A stretch of DNA of 64,000 bases from assembly GCF_014193285.1 (NCBI RefSeq), contig NZ_JACHZE010000003.1, positions 62,001 through 126,000 on the forward strand, read 5' to 3'. The DNA is from Atlantibacter sp. RC6. GTDB lineage: Bacteria; Pseudomonadota; Gammaproteobacteria; Enterobacterales; Enterobacteriaceae. A model generated the notes under the pieces. It did not search any database and had not been told where the DNA came from. It saw only the letters and a list, made by a program, of their open reading frames with translations. The translations under genes were made by a program, and so were the position numbers. Of this stretch, positions 26,972 through 35,938 are shown one piece after another; position 1 is the first letter of the stretch, and every line of letters starts with the position of its first letter.

Positions 26972-27030
26972 ACATTGCAATGGACGCTATCGCAATGTAA
27001 GATGTCACATCTGTACCACAATATGGTACA
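26972..27030. promoter_or_regulatory. Operator candidates between iclR-type gene and pump
   Basis: Two inverted repeats: ACATTGC (26972-26978) with GCAATGT (26992-26998), and TGTACCA (27012-27018) with TGGTACA (27024-27030). A TATAAT (27040-27045) follows 10 bases after the second, 15 bases before the MFS start codon. Binding at the second palindrome would cover the -35 region. Confidence 0.6.
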
Positions 27031-27060
27031 GTGTATCGATATAATGCATGAGAACTTTGT

Positions 27061-28653
27061 ATGAATGCACAGCGTTCTACCCCACCTTCGCCCCCCTTTA
27101 CCTGGCGCCTTGCAATGGGATTTGTGGGGATACTAATCGCAGCCTTAACTTCCGGACTTAATGGTCGGGTTATAGATATAGCGCTTGCGGATGTGCGTGC
27201 CGGAATTGGCATGACTTATGATCAAGCCAGTTGGTTCACCTCTGCCTACCAGGCCGCAGAAGTAGTGGCGATGATGATCGCACCATGGTTTGCTGTGACT
27301 TTTTCGCTGCGTAAATTCGCGCTTGCTTGCGCTGGCGGTTTTATGGTTTGCGGCATACTTTTACCCTTATTCCCGAATGCGCCGCTGTTTATTTTCTTGC
27401 GAACGATACAGGGCCTGTTTAGCGGTGCCCTCCCTCCCTTACTCATGACTGTGGCGCTACGTTTTCTGCCACCATCGATAAAACTTTATGGACTTGGCGC
27501 TTATGCTCTGACTGCGACTTTTGGTCCAAATGTGGCCCCTTCACTGGCGGCATTCTGGACAGATGATGTGAGCTGGATGTTCATGTTCTGGCAAGTGGTC
27601 CCCGCCATTTTGATTTCGATGCTCTTTATTGGCTGGGGTTTGCCGCAGGACCCGATTCACCTCGACCGATTTAAACAGATCGACCTGTTCGGTATGCTTA
27701 CCGGCTGTTCTGGAATGGCGTTTTTGATAATCGCCATCACTCAGGGTGGACGTCTGGACTGGTTTGAATCGCCGTTATTTAGTGGTCTGTTATCCAGCGC
27801 CATCGTCTGCCTGACGATTTTTCTGATTAATGAATGGTTTCACCCCCTCCCTTTGTTCAAATTACAGATGCTGGAGAGAAGTAACTTTTTATATGGCCTG
27901 ATGGCGCTTGCTGGGGTGTTGGTACTGGCGCTTGCTGGATCGGCTTTGCCGTCCAATTTCTTTGGCAAAGTAGAGGGCTTTCGAACAGTACAATTTGCGC
28001 CGTTGGCTTTGACCATTGGGCTCCCGCAGTTAATTATTACCCCGCTTGTTGCCGCACTGCTTAGTCTGCGCTGGGTTGATTGTCGCTGGCTGATAGCTTT
28101 CGGAATTGCCCTGATGATTTCCGCCAGCCTGATGGGTATGCAGATAACCAGCGACTGGGCACGCCAGAATTTCTGGATCATACAGATTCTGCAGACGATT
28201 GGATTACCGTCAATTATTTTACCGTTGCTTATGAGCGCAACCAGCGTTGTGGCTCCCCCGGAAGGACATTATGCCTCTGCTATGTTCAATACCGTACGGG
28301 GTTTTTCAAGCATCGCTGCTGGCGTTTTAGTGGAATGGTTTATAAATGACAGAGAGCAATTTCATTCCAATGTTCTGATCAATAACGTAGCCAACCGCCC
28401 ATGGTTGATATCGACACCGGTCAGTGAGCAGGCCAGCAGCAGCATTCCTTTATTACACGACGGCAGCATCAGCAACACCGAGAACATCGCTGGATTTATC
28501 ACCTTATTAAAACATCAGGCAATTGTTCTGAGTCTGGGCGACAGCTATCTGCTGATGACTGGCTTTGCCGTCCTGCTGTTATTACTCACTGTCTGGTTGC
28601 CAAAACGTGTCTGGCCGCCCCAGACATGTTTTCAACCTGCCATGACCAAATAG
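27061..28653 (+). CDS. DHA2-type MFS efflux pump (EmrB-like)
   Basis: A 530-residue, 14-helix major facilitator. The N-terminal helix 1 region (GLNGRVIDIALADVRAGIG) and the loop-5 region (GLGAYALTATFGPNVAPSLAAF) match the DHA2 group, but it is clearly diverged from the core EmrB in this window. A periplasmic loop of about 60 residues sits before the last helix. It is followed 10 bases later by a membrane fusion protein gene. Together with an outer-membrane channel such as TolC they should form a tripartite exporter of hydrophobic or aromatic compounds. Likely under the divergent IclR-type regulator. Confidence 0.88.
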   Translation: MNAQRSTPPSPPFTWRLAMGFVGILIAALTSGLNGRVIDIALADVRAGIGMTYDQASWFTSAYQAAEVVAMMIAPWFAVTFSLRKFALACAGGFMVCGILLPLFPNAPLFIFLRTIQGLFSGALPPLLMTVALRFLPPSIKLYGLGAYALTATFGPNVAPSLAAFWTDDVSWMFMFWQVVPAILISMLFIGWGLPQDPIHLDRFKQIDLFGMLTGCSGMAFLIIAITQGGRLDWFESPLFSGLLSSAIVCLTIFLINEWFHPLPLFKLQMLERSNFLYGLMALAGVLVLALAGSALPSNFFGKVEGFRTVQFAPLALTIGLPQLIITPLVAALLSLRWVDCRWLIAFGIALMISASLMGMQITSDWARQNFWIIQILQTIGLPSIILPLLMSATSVVAPPEGHYASAMFNTVRGFSSIAAGVLVEWFINDREQFHSNVLINNVANRPWLISTPVSEQASSSIPLLHDGSISNTENIAGFITLLKHQAIVLSLGDSYLLMTGFAVLLLLLTVWLPKRVWPPQTCFQPAMTK

Positions 28654-28663
28654 AGGTGGTTAA

Positions 28664-29692
28664 ATGAAATCTCCTGTATCAAGAAGAACGATTCTGCTCA
28701 GCGCATTATTAATTCTGATGATGACGATGATATTTTTCGTCTGGTCGACAATGCTGAATAATGATACCCGTACCAATGATGCCTATGTAAATGCGGATTA
28801 CACACTGGTAGCACCAAAAGTATCGGGTTATATCAAAAATATCTATGTCGCAGATAACCAACGCGTTAAAGCAGGGCAAACACTGGCCAAGTTGGATGAC
28901 CGTGACTACAAAATAGCGCTTGAAATGGCGCAAGCTAATTTGCAGCTTAGTGAAGCAAAACACCTGAGCAGCCTTGCACAACTGGAGCAGCACCAATCCA
29001 TTATTGCTCAGACTAAAGCGACTCTTTTAGCCAGTCAGGCATCGGCGCAGTATGCCAGTCAGAACGCTGAACGTTTTAACAAGCTTTATCAAAGAGGTAC
29101 CGTCGCTGCGGACGATCAACAAAAAGCCCATTCAACGCAGCGTTCTGCATCCGCAGTCGTTCGTCAGAACGAAGCTGCTCTGACCTCAGCAGAAAAACAG
29201 GTAGGCGTGTTGAGAGCTGCATTACGTCAGGCGGAAGCCGATGTTGCAGTCGCGCAGGCAAAGGTCAGTCAGGCGAGGCTTAACCTTTCTTATACGCGTA
29301 TTGTTGCACCAGTCGATGGGATGGTAGGCCAGCGTTCGGTGCGCCTCGGTGCCTACGTTAACGCAGGGACACGTCTGCTGGCCGTGGTTCCGCTACATCA
29401 AACTTATATCATTGCCAATTATCTTGAAACACAGCTGGCAAATGTTCAGCAGGGGCAGAAGGTCTTAATTAAAATTGATGCCATGCCTGGCAAAAAGTTT
29501 ACTGGACATGTCGATAGTATCGCTCCGGCAACCGGCGCAACGTTTTCAGCCATCCAGCCAGACAATGCAACGGGTAACTTTACTAAAGTCGTTCAGCGTT
29601 TACCGGTAAAAATAGTGCTGGATGATAATCAACCCGATGCAAAATTATTGCGCGTCGGGATGTCAGCCGTTCCTGAAATTGAGATTCGCTAA
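28664..29692 (+). CDS. Membrane fusion protein (EmrA/HlyD family)
   Basis: A 342-residue periplasmic adaptor with an N-terminal membrane anchor (about residues 9-30) and the EmrA-type start of the mature part (TNDAYVNADYTLVAPKVSG). A lipoyl half-motif follows (VADNQRVKAGQTLAKLDD), then an alpha-helical hairpin (about 85-200), the second lipoyl half (RIVAPVDGMVGQRSV) and a beta-barrel ending in VQRLPVKIVL. A GAGGTGG ribosome site precedes it. It pairs with the MFS gene just upstream and lies before a strong terminator. Confidence 0.9.
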   Translation: MKSPVSRRTILLSALLILMMTMIFFVWSTMLNNDTRTNDAYVNADYTLVAPKVSGYIKNIYVADNQRVKAGQTLAKLDDRDYKIALEMAQANLQLSEAKHLSSLAQLEQHQSIIAQTKATLLASQASAQYASQNAERFNKLYQRGTVAADDQQKAHSTQRSASAVVRQNEAALTSAEKQVGVLRAALRQAEADVAVAQAKVSQARLNLSYTRIVAPVDGMVGQRSVRLGAYVNAGTRLLAVVPLHQTYIIANYLETQLANVQQGQKVLIKIDAMPGKKFTGHVDSIAPATGATFSAIQPDNATGNFTKVVQRLPVKIVLDDNQPDAKLLRVGMSAVPEIEIR

Positions 29693-29842
29693 TATCCCAG
29701 ATATTATCAAAAAATCGCTATATTTTTGAACGTCTGGCTTAGAAACGGTGTTCCCGGTGTCTATACGTAATATCCTGTAGGAAATATATGGCATCGACAC
29801 CAGACTAAATTACTGTTAAAAAACGCATGTACCATCACGATC

Positions 29843-29890
29843 ATATTTAGTCGCCCCTCATTTACAGAGAGTGAGCGACTAAATATTTTT
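29843..29890. terminator. Terminator after the EmrAB-like operon
   Basis: ATATTTAGTCGC (29843-29854) pairs with GCGACTAAATAT (29875-29886), 12 bp, followed by TTTT. It lies between the convergent pump operon and the MocR-type gene. Confidence 0.75.
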
Positions 29891-29948
29891 ATCAGGCAAC
29901 AATACTGTTAAACAATAGATTATTATTCACGCCCGGCTGTCAAAAAGC

Positions 29949-31328
29949 TTAATGCTGCATAAGCTCCAGTGTTTTTCCCTTAACGCGCTGCAAAATTTTC
30001 TGCGCCTCTTCGGTTGAACGAATATTAGTGTATCCAATTACTAATCCATAACGTTTCTGTGTCTGCGTATACCAGCTCGAGAGTGGCCGGACGTAAAGCT
30101 CGTGCTGTGTCCATAATGCAGCTAATGCAGTGTCTTCAATGCCACGTTGCAGGAAGGCAACAATATGCATCCCGCCATCTGTAAGCTCAAATTCAAATAA
30201 CCCTGGAAAGCTCGTTTCAATTGCTTCAAGCACCATGCGACGCCGCTGTTGATAGAGTAAGCGCATCTTTTTTATATGGCGGTAGAAGTGCCCTTCGCTA
30301 AGGAATTGCGCAAGTATTTTTTGCGGCAGTAATGGCAGACCCGTTTCAAGGATTTCGCCCAGTTCACTGAAACGGGCTACCGTCTCCTGTGGTATTACCA
30401 TATAGCCGATACGCATAGCTGGCATTATCGTTTTACTAAACGTACCGGTATAAATAACCCGGTCATGCATATCGAGGCTTTTCAACGCCGGGATTACTTT
30501 TCGTGTGTAATGAAACTCTCCGTCGTAGTCATCTTCGATTATCCAGCTACTGTTTTGCTGTGCCCAGGCCAGCAGCTGATGCTTACGCGGTAATGAAAGG
30601 CTAACTGCGAGCGGACTTTGATGAGTGGGTGTAACGATAGCGAAGCGTGCATCGTTGTGATAGCGCTGAAGATAATCAACATCCATGCCCTGCCGATCAA
30701 CAGGTATATAGTGCAGGTTGGATGCTATTCGCTTCAATAATTGCTGTCCATAAAAGTAGCCAGGATCTTCAAACAGCACTTTATCGTCAGGCTGTGCAAG
30801 TACCGACAGAATTAACCGTAAGTTGGCCCGATAGCCGCTGGTGACAAAGATTTGCTCCGGTCGGCAATTCAGTCCTCTTGAAATATTGAGATAACTTGAA
30901 ATGGCCTCACGTAGCGGCTGAAAGCCCATTACCGGGGGCATGAGCATTTCTTCCGGACGAAGACTTCGTGCCGCTTTCCCCGATATTAGTAACCATTTTT
31001 TATGGGGAAATTCATCCAGGGCAGGGATTCCGAGCCGCAGATCCCCCTTCCTTTCAATAACCTGTGTGTTAAGTGAACAAGGCGATACAGCGTTGTCTGC
31101 GCTGACCGTTGAAGTCAGCCTGAGCTCCGGATTTATATAGGTCCCCTTCGCCCCCAGACTCACGAAATAGCCTTCTCCAATAAGGATTTCATACGCGGTT
31201 TCTACCGTTTTTCGCGCTACCTGCAACTCGCTCGCTAGCGAACGAATCGAGGGAACTCGCGCTCCCGGTTTCAAAAGACCGTCCTGAATCTGCTGACGAT
31301 AGCGGGCATAAATCTCTTTGTACCCCAT
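29949..31328 (-). CDS. MocR/PdxR-type GntR-aminotransferase regulator
   Basis: A 459-residue regulator that fuses a GntR winged HTH (residues 1-70; GARVPSIRSLASELQVARKT) to a class I aminotransferase-like domain (about 105-455). The PLP lysine is in TGTFSKTIMPAMRIGY, and IIEDDYDGEF holds the PLP-contacting Asp and Tyr. Such proteins (PdxR, GabR, TauR) sense PLP or amino compounds and control neighbouring genes. It is divergent from the GNAT-azoreductase-AhpD-like set, with 109 bases between, so those genes are its probable targets. The ligand is unknown. Confidence 0.9.
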   Translation of the reverse strand: MGYKEIYARYRQQIQDGLLKPGARVPSIRSLASELQVARKTVETAYEILIGEGYFVSLGAKGTYINPELRLTSTVSADNAVSPCSLNTQVIERKGDLRLGIPALDEFPHKKWLLISGKAARSLRPEEMLMPPVMGFQPLREAISSYLNISRGLNCRPEQIFVTSGYRANLRLILSVLAQPDDKVLFEDPGYFYGQQLLKRIASNLHYIPVDRQGMDVDYLQRYHNDARFAIVTPTHQSPLAVSLSLPRKHQLLAWAQQNSSWIIEDDYDGEFHYTRKVIPALKSLDMHDRVIYTGTFSKTIMPAMRIGYMVIPQETVARFSELGEILETGLPLLPQKILAQFLSEGHFYRHIKKMRLLYQQRRRMVLEAIETSFPGLFEFELTDGGMHIVAFLQRGIEDTALAALWTQHELYVRPLSSWYTQTQKRYGLVIGYTNIRSTEEAQKILQRVKGKTLELMQH

Positions 31329-31437
31329 GAAATGCCCCCTTAGATGTCCTACGAATTAATTCAAATAATGGCCCTTTTTAACCAGACATACAAGATTAAG
31401 ATATGGCTATTAACTAAGCCACCCAATATGAGGCGTC

Positions 31438-31863
31438 ATGAGGATTGAACATTACGACACCGTCACTGACCTTGCCCGTTGCTTTGCGCTGATGCGGGAA
31501 TTACGCAGCAAACTGACGAATGAGAAACAATTTATCGCCCAGGTACAGCGCCAGCAGGCGCAAGGCTATCGGCTTGCAGGGCTGGAGCAGGATGGCAAAC
31601 CAATGGCGCTGGCCGGTTATCGACTACTCGAAAATTTTATTCACGGGCAATTCTGTTACGTCGACGATCTGGTAACAGTGAGCGAGGCTCGCGGTCAGGG
31701 AATTGGTGCAACGCTGTTAAATCACTTAGCGGTAATCGCACGTGAATACGGTTGTGGTCAGATGGTCCTTGATACCGCCATTAGTAATTCAGGAGCCCAG
31801 ACATTTTATCAGCGTGTCGGATATACCGCCCTCGGCCTGCACTTTTATCGCGATCTCACCTGA
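31438..31863 (+). CDS. GNAT family N-acetyltransferase
   Basis: A 141-residue acetyl-CoA-dependent acetyltransferase. The core motif A is VSEARGQGIGATLLNHL (CoA pyrophosphate loop, Q/R-x-x-G-x-G), preceded by the beta-4 strand QFCYVDDLVTV and followed by a motif B region (GCGQMVLDTAISNSGAQTFYQRVGY). Compact GNATs of this kind acetylate small amines or protein N-termini. It is first in a three-gene run: 7 bases to the azoreductase, then 15 bases to the AhpD-like gene. The run faces the MocR-type regulator. Confidence 0.85.
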   Translation: MRIEHYDTVTDLARCFALMRELRSKLTNEKQFIAQVQRQQAQGYRLAGLEQDGKPMALAGYRLLENFIHGQFCYVDDLVTVSEARGQGIGATLLNHLAVIAREYGCGQMVLDTAISNSGAQTFYQRVGYTALGLHFYRDLT

Positions 31864-31870
31864 GGAAAAA

Positions 31871-32479
31871 ATGATGAAACTGCTTCACATTAAAGTCAGT
31901 CCGGATTTATCAGGATCGGCATCCCGCGCGGCGTCTGAACGCCTGGTAGAAAAATTACGCGCGCATCATGCCGAGCTTGAAGAATCAGTGCTGGACTTGG
32001 CTCAACGGCCGCTACCGCATCTTGATGCATTTACCATTGCTGGTTTTTTTACCCCACCAGACCTACGCAGTGAAGCTCAGCTCAACGCTATTAAGACTTC
32101 GGAACAACTGGTAGATCAGATTTTTGATTGTGACACGCTGGTTATCTCATCACCGATGTGGAACCTCGGCCTGCCTTCCGTGCTGAAGGCCTGGTTCGAT
32201 CATATAACCCGCGCCGGACGAACTTTCGCCTTTACGCCAGAGGGCAAAAAAATAGGGCTAGTCAGCGGCAAAAAGGTGTATTGCGTTGTCGCCAGCGGCA
32301 GCGTATTTGCCCACGGTCCATATGTAGCAGATGACCAGTTCACGCCATACATTCGCGTAGCGCTTGAATATATTGGCATTACCGACGTGCAATTTATTCG
32401 GGTAGACGGAACGCATGATCCCGTCACTCGTACTACCGCATTACCCCATGCACTGCAAACCATTGATCGTTTATTTTAA
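31871..32479 (+). CDS. FMN-dependent NADH:quinone oxidoreductase (AzoR-like)
   Basis: A 202-residue flavodoxin-like-fold enzyme of the AzoR/NAD(P)H dehydrogenase (quinone) family that reduces quinones and azo compounds by two-electron transfer. Visible family motifs are SPDLSGSASRAASERLV (phosphate loop), SSPMWNLGLPSVLKAWFDHI (FMN binding) and VVASGSVFAHGP. Two ATG codons in tandem (31871, 31874) follow a GAGGAAAAA ribosome site. It is the middle gene of the GNAT-azoreductase-AhpD-like set, which suggests a detoxification role against electrophiles or quinones. Confidence 0.87.
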   Translation: MMKLLHIKVSPDLSGSASRAASERLVEKLRAHHAELEESVLDLAQRPLPHLDAFTIAGFFTPPDLRSEAQLNAIKTSEQLVDQIFDCDTLVISSPMWNLGLPSVLKAWFDHITRAGRTFAFTPEGKKIGLVSGKKVYCVVASGSVFAHGPYVADDQFTPYIRVALEYIGITDVQFIRVDGTHDPVTRTTALPHALQTIDRLF

Positions 32480-32494
32480 AAAGAGGATTACAAT

Positions 32495-32974
32495 ATGTCG
32501 TCACGTGTGAATCATTTCAAAACCATCCCGGCACTGGCTAAAACACTTGCCGATGCTTCTATGGCATTAGGAAAAATCTCGCTGGATAAAAAACTTAAGC
32601 ACTTAGTGGATATCCGTGCCTCACAGCTGAATCATTGTGCATTTTGTCTGGATATGCATGTTAAAGAAGCAAAAATGCATGGGGAGCGTGAACTGCGTCT
32701 TTATCACGTTGCAATTTGGCGGGAATCGCCATTGTTCAGCGCCAAAGAGAAAGCAGCTCTGGCACTGACTGAAGCTTTGACCCGCATTGGTGATAATGGT
32801 GTAAGCGAAGCGCTTTACAACGAATTGCGCGAACATTTCTCTGAAGTGGAAGTATCAGAGTTAACATTCACCATTGCTGTAATCAACGCTTGGAATCGCC
32901 TGCAGATTTTATCACAGATGGCACCAGGCTCGATGGATAGCGCTTACGGTCTGGATCGTGCTGAATTACATTGA
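32495..32974 (+). CDS. AhpD-like carboxymuconolactone decarboxylase family protein
   Basis: A 159-residue all-helical protein of the CMD/AhpD superfamily. It carries the redox CxxC-x-x-x-H motif NHCAFCLDMHVKEAK, as in alkylhydroperoxidase-type members, rather than the decarboxylase type. Family members reduce peroxides or act as thiol oxidoreductases. It is last in the GNAT-azoreductase operon and is followed by a terminator hairpin. A second, different CMD protein is encoded on the opposite strand about 200 bases further on. Confidence 0.88.
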   Translation: MSSRVNHFKTIPALAKTLADASMALGKISLDKKLKHLVDIRASQLNHCAFCLDMHVKEAKMHGERELRLYHVAIWRESPLFSAKEKAALALTEALTRIGDNGVSEALYNELREHFSEVEVSELTFTIAVINAWNRLQILSQMAPGSMDSAYGLDRAELH

Positions 32975-32983
32975 TAAATGTCC

Positions 32984-33016
32984 GCCGCCAACACTTCACG
33001 TTGGCGGCTTTATTTT
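32984..33016 (+). terminator. Terminator after the azoreductase operon
   Basis: GCCGCCAAC (32984-32992) pairs with GTTGGCGGC (33000-33008), followed by TTTATTTTT. Confidence 0.85.
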
Positions 33017-33095
33017 TGAATCTAAGCTTGCATAAGTTTCCATACCTAAAAGAATGTTAAGATTGATTATTTTCATGACTTGCTGCTAAAAAATG

Positions 33096-33120
33096 AAAAA
33101 CCGCCTTTCGGCGGTTTTTT
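33096..33120. terminator. Second, bidirectional terminator
   Basis: AAAAACCGCC and GGCGGTTTTTT (33096-33120) form a palindromic hairpin with a TTTC loop. It can serve the convergent AhpD-like gene that ends at 33168. Confidence 0.85.
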
Positions 33121-33167
33121 CATTGGGGAAATTAATAACCAATCGCGAGAAGAAAACGAATGGTAAT

Positions 33168-33617
33168 TTACGCCTTGGCCAGCGGCTTCATTCGATAGCT
33201 GATGCCCATACGATTAAGTGCATTCATTGTTGCAATAACGATGGTCAAGTCGACCAAATCTTTTTCACCAAATACTGAAAGCGCTGCAGAATACGCTTCA
33301 TCCGAAGCATGTGTCTCACTTACACGGGTAACTTCTTCTGCCCATGCCAGTGCCGCTTGCTCCAGATCCGAGAATAAATAAGTAGCCTCTTCCCACACTG
33401 GAATCAGTACTATCTTATCTACTGACATACCACACTTTATAAGATCGCGTGTGTGAATATCAATACAATGCGCACAGCCATTAATCTGAGATACTCTTAA
33501 AAAAACCAAATGTATTAGCTCTTCCGGAAGATTTGTTCCTTTTGTGGCGAAATGATGCAGCGCTCCCAGTGCCTTTGAGCCTTCTGCAGATACTTGAAAC
33601 CAATTTGGACGATTCAT
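33168..33617 (-). CDS. AhpD-like carboxymuconolactone decarboxylase family protein
   Basis: A 149-residue CMD-superfamily protein with the redox motif NGCAHCIDIHTRDL (CxxC plus His) and the typical helical pattern that follows (AALAWAEEVTRV). It is only distantly similar to the AhpD-like protein encoded convergently at 32495-32974, so this is not a recent duplicate. It is a single gene with an AAAGGAAAG ribosome site. Likely a peroxidase or thiol oxidoreductase; the partner is unknown. Confidence 0.87.
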   Translation of the reverse strand: MNRPNWFQVSAEGSKALGALHHFATKGTNLPEELIHLVFLRVSQINGCAHCIDIHTRDLIKCGMSVDKIVLIPVWEEATYLFSDLEQAALAWAEEVTRVSETHASDEAYSAALSVFGEKDLVDLTIVIATMNALNRMGISYRMKPLAKA

Positions 33618-34056
33618 TTTCTTTCCTTTAGAGATAGTTAGGTAGATGATTTATCTACGGAAATAGCCCCACCTTTTTCAGAAGGGTTACTAACTGATAC
33701 TTCAGAGTTAAATCATAATAATCAAAATTGACATATAAAAAAGACACAAAGAAGAAGAAAACGCGTAGGACATGATTACAAACGGATTCCCATGACTCTA
33801 ATTTGAGTTTAAATTTATTTAGCAATGATGATTTTAGAATGGCCAGTTTTAATCTTTATGCTGGAACGGCACTTTGGGATATGACTCGGTAGATTCCTCA
33901 TGATTGTGATTAAGAAGATACATGATATATCGCCGAAACAATATTTCGTCTCGCAGAACTGACGATTACCAGCATGCTAAAGCCTGGCTCTCACAAATGA
34001 AAATCGACGCTCTCAAGGAATAGATGTTTAATCCATCAGTAATTAAAGTAATTCTG
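33618..34056. other. Intergenic region, no gene seen
   Basis: AT-rich, with no supported reading frame. A short plus-strand frame ending near 34023 (HAKAWLSQMKIDALKE, then stop) looks like the tail of a lost coding sequence, but no start or domain can be seen. Confidence 0.4.
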
Positions 34057-34130
34057 TATGTCCGCCTCTCGCTCACAGCAGACATCCCGACACTTCAGGC
34101 GATCCACTTTGTGCCAGAGGCGGACGTTGG
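34057..34130. repeat. Dispersed inverted-repeat element, copy A
   Basis: The ends TATGTCCGCCTCTCGCTCAC and GTGCCAGAGGCGGACGTTGG are imperfect inverted repeats around a variable middle. The arrangement (ATGTCCGC, then CTCGCTCACAGCAGACAT, then GTGCCAG and GCGGACATT) recurs at 38335-38409 and, as a half copy, at 23229-23264. The three copies all lie between accessory cassettes. Confidence 0.65.
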
Positions 34131-34173
34131 TACTTGTATAATTTCGAGCAGTATTAGCTACGATGGATGGTGT

Positions 34174-34965
34174 TTAATGAAAAAGCATCGCAAGTAGAAC
34201 CAGGAACAGCAGCATGACATAGATTCGTGCGTGCCAAATATCAGGTACAGCAGGTATAACCCGACGGCTAAAAACTATTCCAGCCCAGCCTGTCAGTACC
34301 AACATACCTAAAATTTTCAGGCTGATAAAACCGAGAAATCCGCTCACTGGAATAATTTGCCAGCCAATAACTGCATACGTCACGGCACCACATAGCGCGA
34401 CAGGCAGGGAAAGTGGATTAGAAGCACTAATACACTCACGCATCGCATAGCCATGTCGCCGCAACAGGGGTACCGTCATTACGCTGCCGCCCACTCCAAG
34501 CAATGCTGCTATCATACCGATGATCACTCCGCCGCCCGTTACAACAGGAAGTGATAATCGACGCGGAGAACTTCCTCTGAAAAAACCCTTACGCAACAAA
34601 CAATCGCTGATTGTTGCCAGCATGTAGATAACGAACATCGTGCGAACAATATTCTCGCTAAATATTCCCGCCAGACAGGAACCCACGACACCCCCAATAG
34701 CTATAAACCATAGCATCGGGAACAATGTCTGCGATGAAAGCTTGCCAGCTCGCCAGTTTCGATAGCTGACCCAGCTCGCGTTAAATATCATCACCGCTGT
34801 AGAGGTAGCAACCGCGATATGCATGGCATTTCCTGCCAGTTCAGCCTGCCGCAGCATTAGTTGATAAACGAATGGCACCACAACAAAGCCGCCCCCGAAA
34901 CCAAAAAGCACTGTGGTTATACCGGTAGTAAAGCCCGCCAACGCAATTATTGCGATATCGTTCAA
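34174..34965 (-). CDS. TSUP family transporter (TauE/SafE type)
   Basis: A 263-residue membrane protein with about eight helices and the TauE/SafE pattern: glycine-rich first half (FGFGGGFVVVPF) repeated in the second half (LLGVGGSVMTVPLLRRHG). The family exports or imports sulfite, sulfoacetate or other organic anions. The first usable codon is TTG (34963-34965) after a GAGGA site; no ATG gives a complete first helix. It is divergent from the AraC-type gene, 109 bases away, which probably controls it. The substrate is unknown. Confidence 0.87.
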   Translation of the reverse strand: MNDIAIIALAGFTTGITTVLFGFGGGFVVVPFVYQLMLRQAELAGNAMHIAVATSTAVMIFNASWVSYRNWRAGKLSSQTLFPMLWFIAIGGVVGSCLAGIFSENIVRTMFVIYMLATISDCLLRKGFFRGSSPRRLSLPVVTGGGVIIGMIAALLGVGGSVMTVPLLRRHGYAMRECISASNPLSLPVALCGAVTYAVIGWQIIPVSGFLGFISLKILGMLVLTGWAGIVFSRRVIPAVPDIWHARIYVMLLFLVLLAMLFH

Positions 34966-35074
34966 AAGAATATCCTCGACCTGAAAATGATTCAGCAGCT
35001 TATGCCGGTAGCGCCCGGCTTCCCATTAGCGCCGTGCTCGATTACCTTTGTAAATCGGTCATAAGGAGACTGAT

Positions 35075-35842
35075 GTGCGCAACGTAAAAATTGAAGAGGT
35101 CGATCAACTCGATCGTGAAGTGGTGGCGATAGGCAATGACTATGTGCAGGGATTTATGCTGCCACAGCATAAACATCGCCGCGCGCAGCTGCTATATGGC
35201 GCGACCGGATTGATGTATGTAATAACTCAGGGTGGGGAGTGGATTGTTCCTCCACAACATGCTGTGTGGATCCCACCCGAAACTATGCACGCCGTCAAAT
35301 TTGTTGGCGTGACCACTCGCAGCCTGTATATAGAACCAGATTGCGTGGCCGCTTTCTTTAAATATCATCGCTGTGAAGTTATTAGCGTATCGCCATTATT
35401 ACGTCAGCTATTGCTTGAGTCAGTGGATTTACCGCCCCTGTATGAAAGCACGCGCGACCGTGCTTTGATAAATCTGATGATACTGGAGCTGGCGGCAATG
35501 CCGGTTCGCGAATTCGATATTCCGCTGCCACAACATCCGGCTCTATTAGCTCTTTGTCAGGCGTTTTTACTCAATCCCTCAATCCATGATCCAGCAGAGC
35601 GCTGGGCCAATGCGCTGTACATGAGCTCCAGCACTTTTCGCCGCCATTTTCTTAAGCAAATTGGCATGTCATTTTCTGCCTGGCGCCAACGAGCCTGCGT
35701 GGTTAGCGCACTGGCATTGTTGATAACAGGAAAACCCGTAAATGAAGTAGCGTTGACCCTTGGATACGATAATGCATCATCTTTCGCAACGATGTTCCGG
35801 CGTGTCACGGGACAGCCACCTTCGTATTATCACCCGGCTTGA
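35075..35842 (+). CDS. AraC family regulator (NimR-like)
   Basis: A 255-residue regulator with an N-terminal cupin (about 15-90; MLPQHKHRRAQLLYGATG and PPQHAVWIPPETMHAV) and a C-terminal AraC HTH pair (ALYMSSSTFRRHFLKQ and VNEVALTLGYDNASSFATMF). This layout is that of NimR/YeaM-type regulators, which control a divergent transporter. Here the divergent gene encodes a TSUP transporter. The start is GTG at 35075 with AAGGAG 6 bases upstream; the overlapping ATG at 35073 is out of frame and stops after four codons. Confidence 0.88.
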   Translation: MRNVKIEEVDQLDREVVAIGNDYVQGFMLPQHKHRRAQLLYGATGLMYVITQGGEWIVPPQHAVWIPPETMHAVKFVGVTTRSLYIEPDCVAAFFKYHRCEVISVSPLLRQLLLESVDLPPLYESTRDRALINLMILELAAMPVREFDIPLPQHPALLALCQAFLLNPSIHDPAERWANALYMSSSTFRRHFLKQIGMSFSAWRQRACVVSALALLITGKPVNEVALTLGYDNASSFATMFRRVTGQPPSYYHPA

Positions 35843-35938
35843 TTTCAAAAGCTCCACAGGACAGGGCGCTCATCATAGCGTCAGCTATTTAGTGCCAATA
35901 GCTGACATTACTGAACGTATATTTTATTTATTTTCTCT

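Noticed and set aside
33093-33278. A 61-residue plus-strand frame starting MKNRL
   Set aside because: It begins inside a terminator hairpin and runs antisense into the AhpD-like gene.
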